Shown one piece after another: positions 1 to 7,249 of a DNA stretch of 16,255 bases. Origin of the DNA: JAAZXR01 sp040265175 (GTDB lineage Bacteria > Myxococcota_A > Polyangia > Nannocystales > Nannocystaceae). The translations under genes and the position numbers were made by a program. The notes under the pieces are model-generated. The model was not told where the DNA came from and ran no database searches. It saw nothing but the letters and a program-made list of their open reading frames with translations. Location: assembly GCA_040265175.1 (NCBI GenBank), contig JBDQGY010000081.1, positions 1 to 16,255 on the forward strand, given 5' to 3'. Numbering within the stretch: the first letter of the stretch is position 1; every line of letters begins with the position of its first letter.

Positions 1-508
1 CATCTCCGCCGTCCTCATGCCCTCCCGCAGACGACCCCGCAGGTGACGACCCCGCCACGTCATCCCTCGCACGGCCCGTCAGACCGCCGTCGCTTGAGCC
101 ACGTACCGCCAGCGACTCCTCCGGTTCAATCCCGACGGACGCTCCGCTTGGTGGGTCGCCCGACTCCTCCTCGGGCAAAGCGTCGTCTTCATGGTCGAGG
201 TCTCCCTCCGACTCAAGGGAGAGGTCTTCCTCCATGTCCTTCGCCGCCCGATGAAATTCATCTTGCATCCGGCTTCGGGTCTTCTCGATCTCGTATCGCG
301 CGTCGTGATAGACGGAGCGGATTTCTCGAATTGGCGCCCGTAGCTCGTCGTCCATCATGACCGCAGATCGAAAGTCATCGGCGGTCTTGCGCAGCTGACC
401 ATAGAGCTGAGCGGCTGTCCTGGCGATCTTGGGTAACTCCCGGGGTGGGAAGAGGAGGACGATGAGGATCACGACGACCATCACCTCCATGAATCCGAGT
501 CCGAACAC
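1..508 (-). CDS. tatB: TatB-like Sec-independent translocase subunit (3' end cut by window edge)
   Basis: Partial gene: the frame stays open to the left edge, so about 169 residues are visible. TatB works with TatC in the inner membrane as the receptor for folded proteins with twin-arginine signal peptides. The N-terminus reads VFGLGFMEV, then one hydrophobic helix (about residues 7-20), a PPRELP hinge and an amphipathic helix (about 26-50). This is the TatA/B layout. Counting from the GTG at 508, a glutamate falls at position 8, as in E. coli TatB (TatA has glutamine there). That register is why I chose GTG over the in-frame ATGs at 490 and 532. From about residue 95 the tail is acidic and rich in Gly, Ser and Asp, as expected for a variable TatB tail. 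No Shine-Dalgarno is visible. The family is fairly certain; TatB rather than TatA is likely. Confidence 0.78.
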   Translation of the reverse strand, partial: MFGLGFMEVMVVVILIVLLFPPRELPKIARTAAQLYGQLRKTADDFRSAVMMDDELRAPIREIRSVYHDARYEIEKTRSRMQDEFHRAAKDMEEDLSLESEGDLDHEDDALPEEESGDPPSGASVGIEPEESLAVRGSSDGGLTGRARDDVAGSSPAGSSAGGHEDGGD

Positions 509-514
509 GCGAGG

Positions 515-520
515 AAGATA
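515..520 (-). promoter_or_regulatory. -10-like TATCTT directly before the tatB-like start
   Basis: TATCTT lies 6 nt before the GTG at 508. If it is a -10 element, transcription would begin at or next to the start codon and give a leaderless mRNA, which would fit the missing Shine-Dalgarno. No convincing -35 is seen. Confidence 0.25.
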
Positions 521-568
521 GCAGGGCCCCATCCATGGGGCGAGAGATGGTCTACGCGGACGTTCGCG

Positions 569-594
569 GCGGGATCTAGCGGGATTCGCGGGAT
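569..594. repeat. Three short direct repeats GCGGGAT
   Basis: GCGGGAT occurs at 569-575, 579-585 and 588-594, with start-to-start spacings of 10 and 9 nt. They lie in the 117-nt gap between the chemoreceptor stop and the tatB-like start. Spacing near one helical turn would suit a protein-binding array on one face of the DNA, but such short GC-rich repeats can also arise by chance. Confidence 0.4.
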
Positions 595-625
595 TTACCC
601 CGTGGGTGCGGCGGCGAGACCGGGT

Positions 626-2137
626 CTACGTGCTCAAGATCCGGCGGACCTGCTCGAGGATCTGCTTGGACGCCCCAGCCTGGTCGGCGACGGTCGCGCT
701 CAGGTCGTGGCCTTTTTTCGTCTGCTCTCGCTGAGCGTGATTAAGCTCCGTGACCATCTCGCTGATCGCCTCGATGGCCCGCGTAATCTGACGACTCCCG
801 CGGGTTTGTTCTTGGGTTGAACGCTCCACGTGACGCGTAATTGCCTTCATCTTCTCCGCGGACCGCATGATTTGCTCAGCACCCCTCGCCTGCTCCGAGG
901 TCGAGGTGGCCACTTGTTGCACGGTGGTCGCGACCACGTTGATCGCATCGGTCACCTGCTTGCTCCCCTTGGTCTGCTCCACCGTGGCCCGCGCAATATC
1001 CCGGACCATCTGGGTGGAGCGGCGAGCGGAATCCGAGATGCGTTTCAGGGCGTCCTCTGCTTGATGGCTGACCCGCACGCCCTCATCGACCGAACGACCC
1101 GAGCGCTCCACAGCCTCGACCGCGTTGCGACTCTCTTGTTGGACTGACTTGATGATCTCGCCGATCTCCTTGGTCGAGGATGCCGAGCGCTCCGCGAGGT
1201 CCTTGATCTCTTCGGCCACCACCGCGAAGCCTTTCCCGTGCTCCCCCGCCTGGGCGGCGATGATCGCGGCGTTCAGCGCGAGCAGGTTCGTCTGCTCAGC
1301 GACGTCATCGATCACAGAGAGAATCTTGCCGATCTCGTGGATCCGTTCTCCCAGGCGACCGATGACACCCACGGCGCCCGCAGAGTAGGTTTTGATCAGA
1401 TTGATCACCTCGATGGTTTGATTGAGCGCGTCGACGCCGCCCTCCGCGGCCCACACGACCTCCTCCGAGAGCAGCGCCGTCTCGTTGGCGTTGTTCTCAA
1501 CCTGCTGAATCGAGATATTCATCTCCGTCATCGCGGAGGAGGTCTCCTCCGCGGTGGACGAGAGCGCGTCGATATTGCTCGCGACCTCTTTGACCGAGAA
1601 GGTCATCTGCTCGATCGACACAGCGGTCTCTTGCACCGACGCCGCGAGGTTAAACATGCTCTCCGACACCTCGTCGTTGGCGGCCGCCATCTCTAAAATC
1701 GAGCTGGAAGACTCCTCCGCGTTCGAGGCGAGCAACTCCACGCTGCCAGCGATCTTTAAGACCCCGGCGCTTTGCTCCTCAATCGACTGCTTCACCTCTC
1801 GCAAGCGCCCCTCTTCGCGCTCGAGGTAATGTCCGACCTCTCGAACGCTCTCTCGAAGCGAGAGGCTGTCGACGTGCCCCCCCTCAAGCTCCGCGACGCG
1901 AGCCCGTGCGTCATCTCGCTCCGCAGTCACGCGAGCCAGCGCTTCCCGGAGCCTGTCAACCTCCGTCGCGCCCACCCGCGAACGCGACCCGCTGGCCTTC
2001 TTCTTCGCGGCCTTTTTCTTCGCGGCCTTCTTCTTCGTGGCCTTCTTCTTCGTGGCCTTCTTCTTCGTGGTGCCGGACGTACGCGCGGCACGCTTGGCAG
2101 GAGTCGTGTTGGACTTGGACGATGAAGACTTTGCCAT
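626..2137 (-). CDS. Soluble methyl-accepting chemoreceptor with lysine-rich, histone-H1-like N-terminal tail
   Basis: 503 residues with no hydrophobic segment, so a cytoplasmic chemoreceptor. Residues 1-54 are strongly basic, with five copies of KKKA[T/A] at 25-49, like histone H1 or AlgP tails. A short coiled coil follows (about 57-86), and the rest is a long MCP signalling hairpin. The tip (about 281-311) carries the hallmark QTNLLALNAA and GKGFAVVAEE motifs that contact CheW and CheA. Two tip positions differ from enteric receptors: Ile293 and Gln296 replace the Glu and Arg of the NAAxEAARAGE consensus. There is no PAS, GAF or other sensor domain and no C-terminal CheR-docking pentapeptide. 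No che genes are nearby. The Myxococcus receptor FrzCD is also soluble and binds the nucleoid through a basic N-terminal tail; a similar location is inferred here. The start is the ATG at 2137, with a likely own promoter just upstream. Confidence 0.93.
   Translation of the reverse strand: MAKSSSSKSNTTPAKRAARTSGTTKKKATKKKATKKKAAKKKAAKKKASGSRSRVGATEVDRLREALARVTAERDDARARVAELEGGHVDSLSLRESVREVGHYLEREEGRLREVKQSIEEQSAGVLKIAGSVELLASNAEESSSSILEMAAANDEVSESMFNLAASVQETAVSIEQMTFSVKEVASNIDALSSTAEETSSAMTEMNISIQQVENNANETALLSEEVVWAAEGGVDALNQTIEVINLIKTYSAGAVGVIGRLGERIHEIGKILSVIDDVAEQTNLLALNAAIIAAQAGEHGKGFAVVAEEIKDLAERSASSTKEIGEIIKSVQQESRNAVEAVERSGRSVDEGVRVSHQAEDALKRISDSARRSTQMVRDIARATVEQTKGSKQVTDAINVVATTVQQVATSTSEQARGAEQIMRSAEKMKAITRHVERSTQEQTRGSRQITRAIEAISEMVTELNHAQREQTKKGHDLSATVADQAGASKQILEQVRRILST
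1991..2065 (-). repeat. Five 15-bp tandem repeats coding KKKA[T/A]
   Basis: In-frame 15-bp units, each coding Lys-Lys-Lys-Ala-Thr or Lys-Lys-Lys-Ala-Ala (the last ends in Ser), form residues 25-49 of the chemoreceptor. The near-identical copies could expand or contract by slippage without breaking the frame. Confidence 0.85.
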
Positions 2138-2169
2138 GAGCAGCGACCGCCAGAAGACGCGGTGGCGCT

Positions 2170-2175
2170 ATTCTA
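2170..2175 (-). promoter_or_regulatory. Candidate -10 element (TAGAAT) for the chemoreceptor gene
   Basis: TAGAAT matches the sigma-70 -10 consensus in 5 of 6 positions and lies 32 nt before the chemoreceptor ATG in the 92-nt gap after the upstream gene. No good -35 was found at 16-18 nt spacing. It suggests the chemoreceptor can be transcribed separately from the tadA pair. Confidence 0.35.
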
Positions 2176-2229
2176 TGCCAGCCGACGCGCGCAGTACAGC
2201 ACCCACGCCGTCCCGCGCCAAAAACGGGC

Positions 2230-3180
2230 TCAAAACAGGCCGAGTTGGGTACCTTCCGCGCGCGGTATCACCTGAGCGCCGAGCCCTTCCAAGAAGTCGG
2301 CGCCAAGTCGAACCTCGCTCGGGCTCCCTCGAAGCAGGACCCGAGGCCTCTCGCACCCTTCCCAAAACTTCTTCAACGCGACTCGCCCGATGCGGCCAGG
2401 ACACGCGGCCGAGACCACCTCGAGTGCATCCCTCCCTTGCGCCCATCGCTCCACGCCCTGGAGGACCTCACCTGCTCCATCGAGGACGACCACGGTCCGA
2501 ACCTCTTTGTCACGAAGCAGCGGGCTCCCGAGTCCATCGTGGGGCCAGACGATCAAATTGGCGTCGCGCGGTGCTTGCTCCTCCGCCGAGAACAGCAGCG
2601 GTGAAAATCGCGGATGAGCCGCAAGCCCGATGCGTCCCTTAACGAGCGCCGCGACTTGTTTCGCCGCGACCACTGTGGGAACAAGGACCAGCACGTCGCC
2701 CCCGAGGCCGACCAACGTGTCGAGCCCTCGAACCCCGAGGGCTCGGAGTTCTTGGCCCCTCGCCCACTCTGGTTGGGCCCGCAACAACAGCCACTCGCAA
2801 GGGGCGGGGGTCGCGGACGACGACAGCGCGTAGGTGTACAAAAACTCGGGGCCCCCACGCTTGGGTCGGACCATCAGGTTGGATCCTCCAAACGGGAGAC
2901 CTGAAGAGGTGGTGACCAACGTGCACCGTCCGACCCCAAATTCACGACCATGCTCCACCCTCACTGCGTGGGCGAGCGCGCTCCGTTGCGTGACAGAGAG
3001 ATTGGTGAGCGCCATGGCATAAATCAGATCCCGATGGGCGATCCAAGGGCCCGGAGTGAGCTTTTTTGTCGCCCCCACGTGACTCAAAAAGCTCGTGCGT
3101 CCCTCCGCGCAGAGGTCGATGGCGAGGCGTTCCCGCGCCAAGATCTGTTCGATCGCTCGCGCATCAACCGAGGTAGTCAC
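2230..3180 (-). CDS. Unrecognised protein ending in a sliding-clamp-like QLGLF motif, coupled to tadA
   Basis: 316 residues, family not recognised. Its start codon overlaps the tadA stop by 4 nt, so the two are probably translated together. The protein is soluble, with no signal peptide or membrane helix. Residues 162-180 (VLVLVPTVVAAKQVAALV region), 207-216 (ANLIVWPHDG) and 228-238 (VRTVVVLDGAG) form a series of hydrophobic strands. They faintly resemble the motif Ia-to-II part of superfamily 2 helicases, but no Walker A lysine is present, so this is weak. The last five residues, QLGLF (312-316), resemble the beta-clamp-binding consensus QL[S/D]LF, which is often found at the extreme C-terminus of DNA replication and repair proteins. 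A role in DNA metabolism is inferred only from that tail. Confidence 0.8.
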   Translation of the reverse strand: MTTSVDARAIEQILARERLAIDLCAEGRTSFLSHVGATKKLTPGPWIAHRDLIYAMALTNLSVTQRSALAHAVRVEHGREFGVGRCTLVTTSSGLPFGGSNLMVRPKRGGPEFLYTYALSSSATPAPCEWLLLRAQPEWARGQELRALGVRGLDTLVGLGGDVLVLVPTVVAAKQVAALVKGRIGLAAHPRFSPLLFSAEEQAPRDANLIVWPHDGLGSPLLRDKEVRTVVVLDGAGEVLQGVERWAQGRDALEVVSAACPGRIGRVALKKFWEGCERPRVLLRGSPSEVRLGADFLEGLGAQVIPRAEGTQLGLF

Positions 3181-3665
3181 GCGGTGCTCTCCCCCACGCT
3201 GAGGCTTCGCTTTCGCGCCCGGGCCTCACGGAAGAACTGGGTCAATCGCTGCGCGCACGCCTCTCCAAGGACCCCCTCCGTAATCTCCACGCGGTGATTG
3301 AGGCGAGGGTCGTCACAAACTTCGTAAAGAGATCGGACCGCGCCTGCTTTGGGCTCCCGAGTCCCAAAGACCAAGCGACCGACCCGGGCGTTCACGATGG
3401 CTCCCGCGCACATCGGGCAGGGCTCCAGGGTCACGTACATCGTCGCACCATCGACGCGCCAACGTCCCGCGCGACGGCACGCCTCCCTCAACGCGAGGAT
3501 CTCCGCGTGCCCCGTGGGATCCGCGTCCGCCTCTCGCCGATTGCGACCGGCTCCGACGATGACGCCGTCGACGACAACGATGGCCCCCACAGGGACGTCA
3601 CCATTGGTGCCGGCCACGTCTGCGAGCCGGAGGCACTCGCGCATGAATCGCTCGTCGTCTACCAC
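3177..3665 (-). CDS. tadA: tRNA-specific adenosine deaminase TadA
   Basis: 162 residues, close to the usual length. TadA is a zinc enzyme that deaminates adenosine 34 to inosine in the anticodon of tRNA-Arg(ACG), so one tRNA can read several arginine codons. The cytidine/deoxycytidylate deaminase fold is intact: HAE at 53-55 supplies a zinc ligand and the catalytic glutamate, and PCPMC at 82-86 supplies Cys83 and Cys86. Further family hallmarks are PVGAIVV (25-31), GRNRRE (40-45) and LNHRVEITEGVL (122-133). The start is GTG at 3665: the frame upstream reaches a stop with no other start codon, and the N-terminus aligns with E. coli TadA. No clear Shine-Dalgarno is present. It lies 83 nt after the FKBP gene and overlaps the next gene by 4 nt. 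Confidence 0.96.
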   Translation of the reverse strand: MVDDERFMRECLRLADVAGTNGDVPVGAIVVVDGVIVGAGRNRREADADPTGHAEILALREACRRAGRWRVDGATMYVTLEPCPMCAGAIVNARVGRLVFGTREPKAGAVRSLYEVCDDPRLNHRVEITEGVLGEACAQRLTQFFREARARKRSLSVGESTA

Positions 3666-3748
3666 GCGAACTCCATGATCGCGGATCGATGCATCAGAGA
3701 CAAGCGCGGGTCATCTCCTGCGCTAAAGCGCGATCGGTACGAACCCAC

Positions 3749-4792
3749 CTATCGACGCGCTTGCGGCCTGCCCGGTCGCGCGGGAACCTTTGGAGCGTCC
3801 ACGATGGACATAAGCTCGATCGTAAACACCAGGTCTGCGTTGGCGGGGATCTTCCCCCGCGCGCGCTCTCCATAGGCCATGGCCGCCGGGATCCGAAGCT
3901 TGCGAAGCTCCCCGACCTTCATCCCCGACACGCCGACATCCCAGCCCTTGATGACCCTGCCAGAGCCGAGGGGGAAATTAATCGGCTGACCGCGTGTCAA
4001 CGAGGAATCGAACTGAGTGCCGTCTTGAAGCGTCCCGGTGTAGTGCACACCGACCGTATCGCCCGCCTTCGCCGTGCGCGAGCCGGTGCCCTTACCGTGG
4101 ACTTCGATGGTGACGCCACCATCGGCCTTCTTCGTGGAGATCGGAGCTCCGGCGAACGCCTCTGGGCCCTTCGGTGGCGGTGGAGGGTCGAGTACATCTT
4201 CAACTTCGATCAAGAACACGAGGGTCGCATCGGGGGGAATCGGTCCACGACCCGTGGGTCCATACGCGAGCGCCCCGGGAATCTCGATCCGTCGACGCCC
4301 CCCCTTTTTCAGCCCCAAGATCCCACGCGCGAACCCAGGAATCATGTTGGGCTGCGCGAGTTTGACCTCCAGCGCTTTCCCGCGGGGATGGGAGTCGTCG
4401 AACTTGAAGCCGTTGGTGAGATATCCTTGGTAGTGGATCTTGAGGATCTTGTCGCCCTCCGCGGCAGGACCTTTTCCGACGACGAAGTCTTCCATGATAA
4501 GACCATCTAGATCTTTCTGGGTCGAGACTGCTTTTCCATCGAACGGCGCGGTGTAGACGATCTTGCCGGGTCCCGAGGTGAGCGCCTTCTTTTGCTGCTC
4601 CGTCATGAGGTCGCTGGGGTTCAGGTTTGCGACACGCGGGGTGGTACGATCCACCAGCAGCTCGGGCTCGGGCTCTACGTACGCGCCGCTCTTTTGATCA
4701 CATCCCGTGGCAACCAAAGAGAGCCCAAGCGTGAGCATCAAGGAGGTACCAAGCATCATCGAGGTAGAAATCTCTCGGTTCGGCAAAGTCAT
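3749..4792 (-). CDS. Lipoprotein with two FKBP-type peptidyl-prolyl isomerase domains
   Basis: 347 residues. The N-terminus has a signal peptide with a hydrophobic core (about 12-28) and a lipobox-like end (VATGC, lipidated Cys31), so it should be anchored in the cell envelope facing the periplasm. FKBP domains speed cis-trans isomerisation at proline and help secreted proteins fold. Domain 1 covers about 96-202 and domain 2 about 224-332, joined by a PPPPPK linker. Domain 2 keeps the canonical pocket: Tyr251, Phe261, Asp262, Val280, Ile281, Trp284, Tyr307 and Phe323. Domain 1 is less typical; the pocket-floor tryptophan is Phe154 and the VI pair reads Met-Ile, so it may be weaker or bind substrate only. 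The frame is open up to 4987, but the ATG at 4792 is chosen because it places the signal peptide correctly. Confidence 0.93.
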   Translation of the reverse strand: MTLPNREISTSMMLGTSLMLTLGLSLVATGCDQKSGAYVEPEPELLVDRTTPRVANLNPSDLMTEQQKKALTSGPGKIVYTAPFDGKAVSTQKDLDGLIMEDFVVGKGPAAEGDKILKIHYQGYLTNGFKFDDSHPRGKALEVKLAQPNMIPGFARGILGLKKGGRRRIEIPGALAYGPTGRGPIPPDATLVFLIEVEDVLDPPPPPKGPEAFAGAPISTKKADGGVTIEVHGKGTGSRTAKAGDTVGVHYTGTLQDGTQFDSSLTRGQPINFPLGSGRVIKGWDVGVSGMKVGELRKLRIPAAMAYGERARGKIPANADLVFTIELMSIVDAPKVPARPGRPQARR

Positions 4793-4991
4793 GGCCGCTT
4801 GTGTATCAATCAATTGAGGACCTGCCGAGAAAACCCGCTTAACACCCCCCGTGTGCCTACGCACAGTGCATTCTGCGCTCTCGCATCGGGTTCGCGACGA
4901 CGTAAAAATGAGTTCGGCGTAGCCTACGGGAGGCTTGCTGCGCGCAGCCTCTGTTTGTTTCGACGTTTGTTTGAAAAAGTTGATCACCCCG
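4793..4991. promoter_or_regulatory. Divergent intergenic region between the FKBP and von Willebrand lipoprotein genes
   Basis: 199 nt that must hold the promoters of both outward-facing genes. Dyads seen: CGTAG-C-CTACG (4918-4928), TGTGC-4-GCACA near 4855, and a hairpin region at 4930-4951 listed separately. An 8-nt direct repeat GTTTGTTT occurs at 4953-4960 and 4965-4972. I could not pick convincing -35/-10 pairs. Confidence 0.5.
4930..4960 (+). terminator. Hairpin followed by a T-rich stretch in the leader of the 4992 gene
   Basis: GAGGCT (4930-4935) pairs with AGCCTC (4946-4951). The interval overlaps the perfect palindrome GCTGCGCGCAGC, so two folds compete. TGTTTGTTT follows at once. 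This resembles an intrinsic terminator or attenuator on the plus strand, 32 nt before the ATG at 4992. No plus-strand gene precedes it, so if real it would be an attenuator or a leader structure. Confidence 0.3.
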
Positions 4992-6104
<1,113 letters not shown>

Positions 6105-6119
6105 GCGCCGGCCAGCACC

Positions 6120-6160
6120 GAGTGAGCGTCCCACGACCTGACGTCCGCGCGCGCTCACTC
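6120..6160. terminator. Inverted repeat between convergent genes, possible bidirectional terminator
   Basis: GAGTGAGCG (6120-6128) and CGCTCACTC (6152-6160) are perfectly complementary 9-nt arms with a 23-nt loop. They sit between the stop at 6104 (plus) and the stop of the minus-strand small gene at 6159, which the right arm overlaps. There is no T-tract on either side, so it is at best a partial or factor-assisted terminator. Confidence 0.4.
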
Positions 6161-6407
6161 ACTCCAAGCCGAGCTCGGCCAAGGTGAAGCCCTGCCGACC
6201 GCACTCGACCATCAAAGCGTCGTACGCCCGCCGATAGGCGTGCTCGTCGATCGCCCCCTCCATGCGTCGCTCCTCCAATGCCGCGAGGGCGCTCTTGATC
6301 GCTTCCACGGCGAGCGAGCGTTTGTCGGCCTTGTGTTGGCGAACGCTCCGCGTCATCCCCGCGGAGACACCGACGACCACGCCGAAGAGAACGAGCAGCT
6401 TGAACAT
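6159..6407 (-). CDS. Small membrane-anchored protein with SHOCT-like C-terminal helix pair
   Basis: 82 residues. The first 17 form a hydrophobic segment (LLVLFGVVVGVSAG) that can be a membrane anchor or an uncleaved signal; there is no lipobox cysteine. The rest is charged and helical. Residues about 43-66 (LEERRMEGAIDEHAYRRAYDAL) follow the SHOCT pattern, a short C-terminal oligomerisation motif with Leu, Gly-x-Ile/Leu-x-Glu and a trailing Leu. The match is by eye and partial. The ATG at 6407 follows a -10-like TAGCGT by 6 nt and has no Shine-Dalgarno. It is divergent from the regulator gene at 6615. Function unknown; it is short, but the start, hydrophobic segment and coherent helix pattern support a real gene. 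Confidence 0.68.
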   Translation of the reverse strand: MFKLLVLFGVVVGVSAGMTRSVRQHKADKRSLAVEAIKSALAALEERRMEGAIDEHAYRRAYDALMVECGRQGFTLAELGLE

Positions 6408-6614
6408 CCCGGCACGCTACCATCGTTCCCGCGCCACTGAGGATTCGCTGGGTCTTCAAAAAACGCATCTTGAACGTTTGGAACATGCGTATCCAAAAAA
6501 TAATAATACATAGATATCATGGTCTTACGTGTTTTTTCCGCGTCTGCGTGATCGAAGTGCTCCGAACGAGCACTTCCCTTGTGCAGCGGTGAGCCGCCGC
6601 CGGAGGACGCAGCC
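6408..6614. promoter_or_regulatory. AT-rich divergent control region with operator-like inverted repeats
   Basis: 207 nt between the small minus-strand gene and the regulator. About 6455-6537 is strikingly AT-rich for this GC-rich window. TTTGGA (6477-6482) and TCCAAA (6492-6497) form an inverted repeat with a 9-nt spacer; TTCAA (6455-6459) and TTGAA (6470-6474) form another. TATCAT at 6515-6520 matches the -10 consensus in 5 of 6 positions, but without a good -35. The repeats are candidate operators for the regulator itself. Confidence 0.45.
6554..6576 (+). promoter_or_regulatory. Perfect 9-bp hairpin or operator before the regulator start
   Basis: GAAGTGCTC (6554-6562) and GAGCACTTC (6568-6576) are perfect arms with the loop CGAAC. 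It lies 38 nt before the ATG at 6615 and has no T-tract after it, so it is not a terminator. It could be a leader-RNA hairpin or a dyad DNA site for autoregulation. Confidence 0.55.
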
Positions 6615-7202
6615 ATGAATTCCACAATGCCCACACCCAACGACCTGAGTTTCCAGCACACCCACATGCTCTGTGATGTGATCGAGGAGATCTTTGAACG
6701 CCACGGAATCGCAAGCTCGCTCGCCCATCTGTACGCCGTCGTGTTCTCAAGCGCCGAGCAGCCCGTTCGACTCACCGACGCCGCGCAAGTCGCCGGCGTC
6801 GCGAAGAGCACGGCCAGCGTCGGACTGAGAAAGCTTGAGTCGTGCGGGTTGCTCTCCAAGCACTCCCTCAAAGACGAGCGTCAAGATGCCTACAGCCCAA
6901 ACCCCGCCGCGGTCCAAATGCTCATGGATCATGTGGAGCAGCTGTTGATGCCCACCTTCGTTCAACTTCATCATGTCCACCACATCTTGGGCGCGCTGAT
7001 CGCAGACACGGCGGCCACTACAAAAACCCAGAAGGCTTTCGCCGCCCGACGTGACGAGACAAGGCACGCAACGCGGCGGCTTGGTCGCGTTCTCGAGGCG
7101 CTTCGCGCCGTCCCCGAGAGCGCGGACAAGGACCGTCAGCGCGGCGTGGTGACCGCCATCTCTGACGAGGTCGGTCTCCCACCAACCCTCAGCCTGCAAT
7201 AG
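6615..7202 (+). CDS. GbsR/MarR-like winged-helix transcriptional regulator
   Basis: 195 residues. A winged helix-turn-helix spans about 36-94: SLAHLYAVVF leads in, the recognition helix lies in VAKSTASVGLRKLESCGLL (62-80), and KDERQDAY (86-93) is the wing. The order and wording fit the GbsR branch of the MarR superfamily, which binds DNA as a dimer and often represses nearby transport genes. The C-terminal half is helical with a His-rich stretch HHVHH (119-123) that could bind metal or simply be part of a dimer helix. The start is the ATG at 6615, with GGAGG 8 nt upstream; the in-frame ATG at 6579 lacks such a site. It lies 47 nt before the ABC exporter on the same strand, so it probably regulates that gene and itself. 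The inducer is unknown. Confidence 0.85.
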   Translation: MNSTMPTPNDLSFQHTHMLCDVIEEIFERHGIASSLAHLYAVVFSSAEQPVRLTDAAQVAGVAKSTASVGLRKLESCGLLSKHSLKDERQDAYSPNPAAVQMLMDHVEQLLMPTFVQLHHVHHILGALIADTAATTKTQKAFAARRDETRHATRRLGRVLEALRAVPESADKDRQRGVVTAISDEVGLPPTLSLQ

Positions 7203-7234
7203 CTAGACGCGTCAGACTGTTCGCGAGCATGTGC

Positions 7235-7240
7235 TAGCTT
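7235..7240 (+). promoter_or_regulatory. -10-like TAGCTT with TG extension before the ABC exporter start
   Basis: TAGCTT, preceded by TGC (extended -10 pattern), lies 9 nt before the ATG at 7250. No Shine-Dalgarno is present, so a promoter here would give an almost leaderless mRNA. It would let the exporter be transcribed apart from the regulator. No convincing -35. Confidence 0.3.
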
Positions 7241-7249
7241 GCGCTCATC

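Noticed and set aside
3659..3714. Two tiny minus-strand frames (3714-3694 and 3694-3659) chained by overlapping stop/start and reaching the tadA GTG
   Set aside because: Possible translational coupling, but the AGGAG is directly adjacent to the first ATG, so not a usable Shine-Dalgarno, and such chains are common by chance.
3719..3735. Small hairpin GCGCT-AA-AGCGC after the FKBP stop
   Set aside because: Short stem, minimal loop and no T-tract; not convincing as a terminator.
3689..4510. Long plus-strand open frame opposite the FKBP gene
   Set aside because: Shadow of a clear two-domain FKBP protein; no recognisable motif.
4793..4987. Extended N-terminus of the FKBP protein
   Set aside because: It would place 65 residues before a clear signal peptide; the ATG at 4792 explains the lipoprotein.
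7201..7239. Inverted repeat AGCTAG / CTAGCT between regulator and exporter
   Set aside because: Only 6-nt arms with a 27-nt spacer; AGCTAG is itself close to self-complementary, so chance is likely. The right arm also overlaps the -10-like element.
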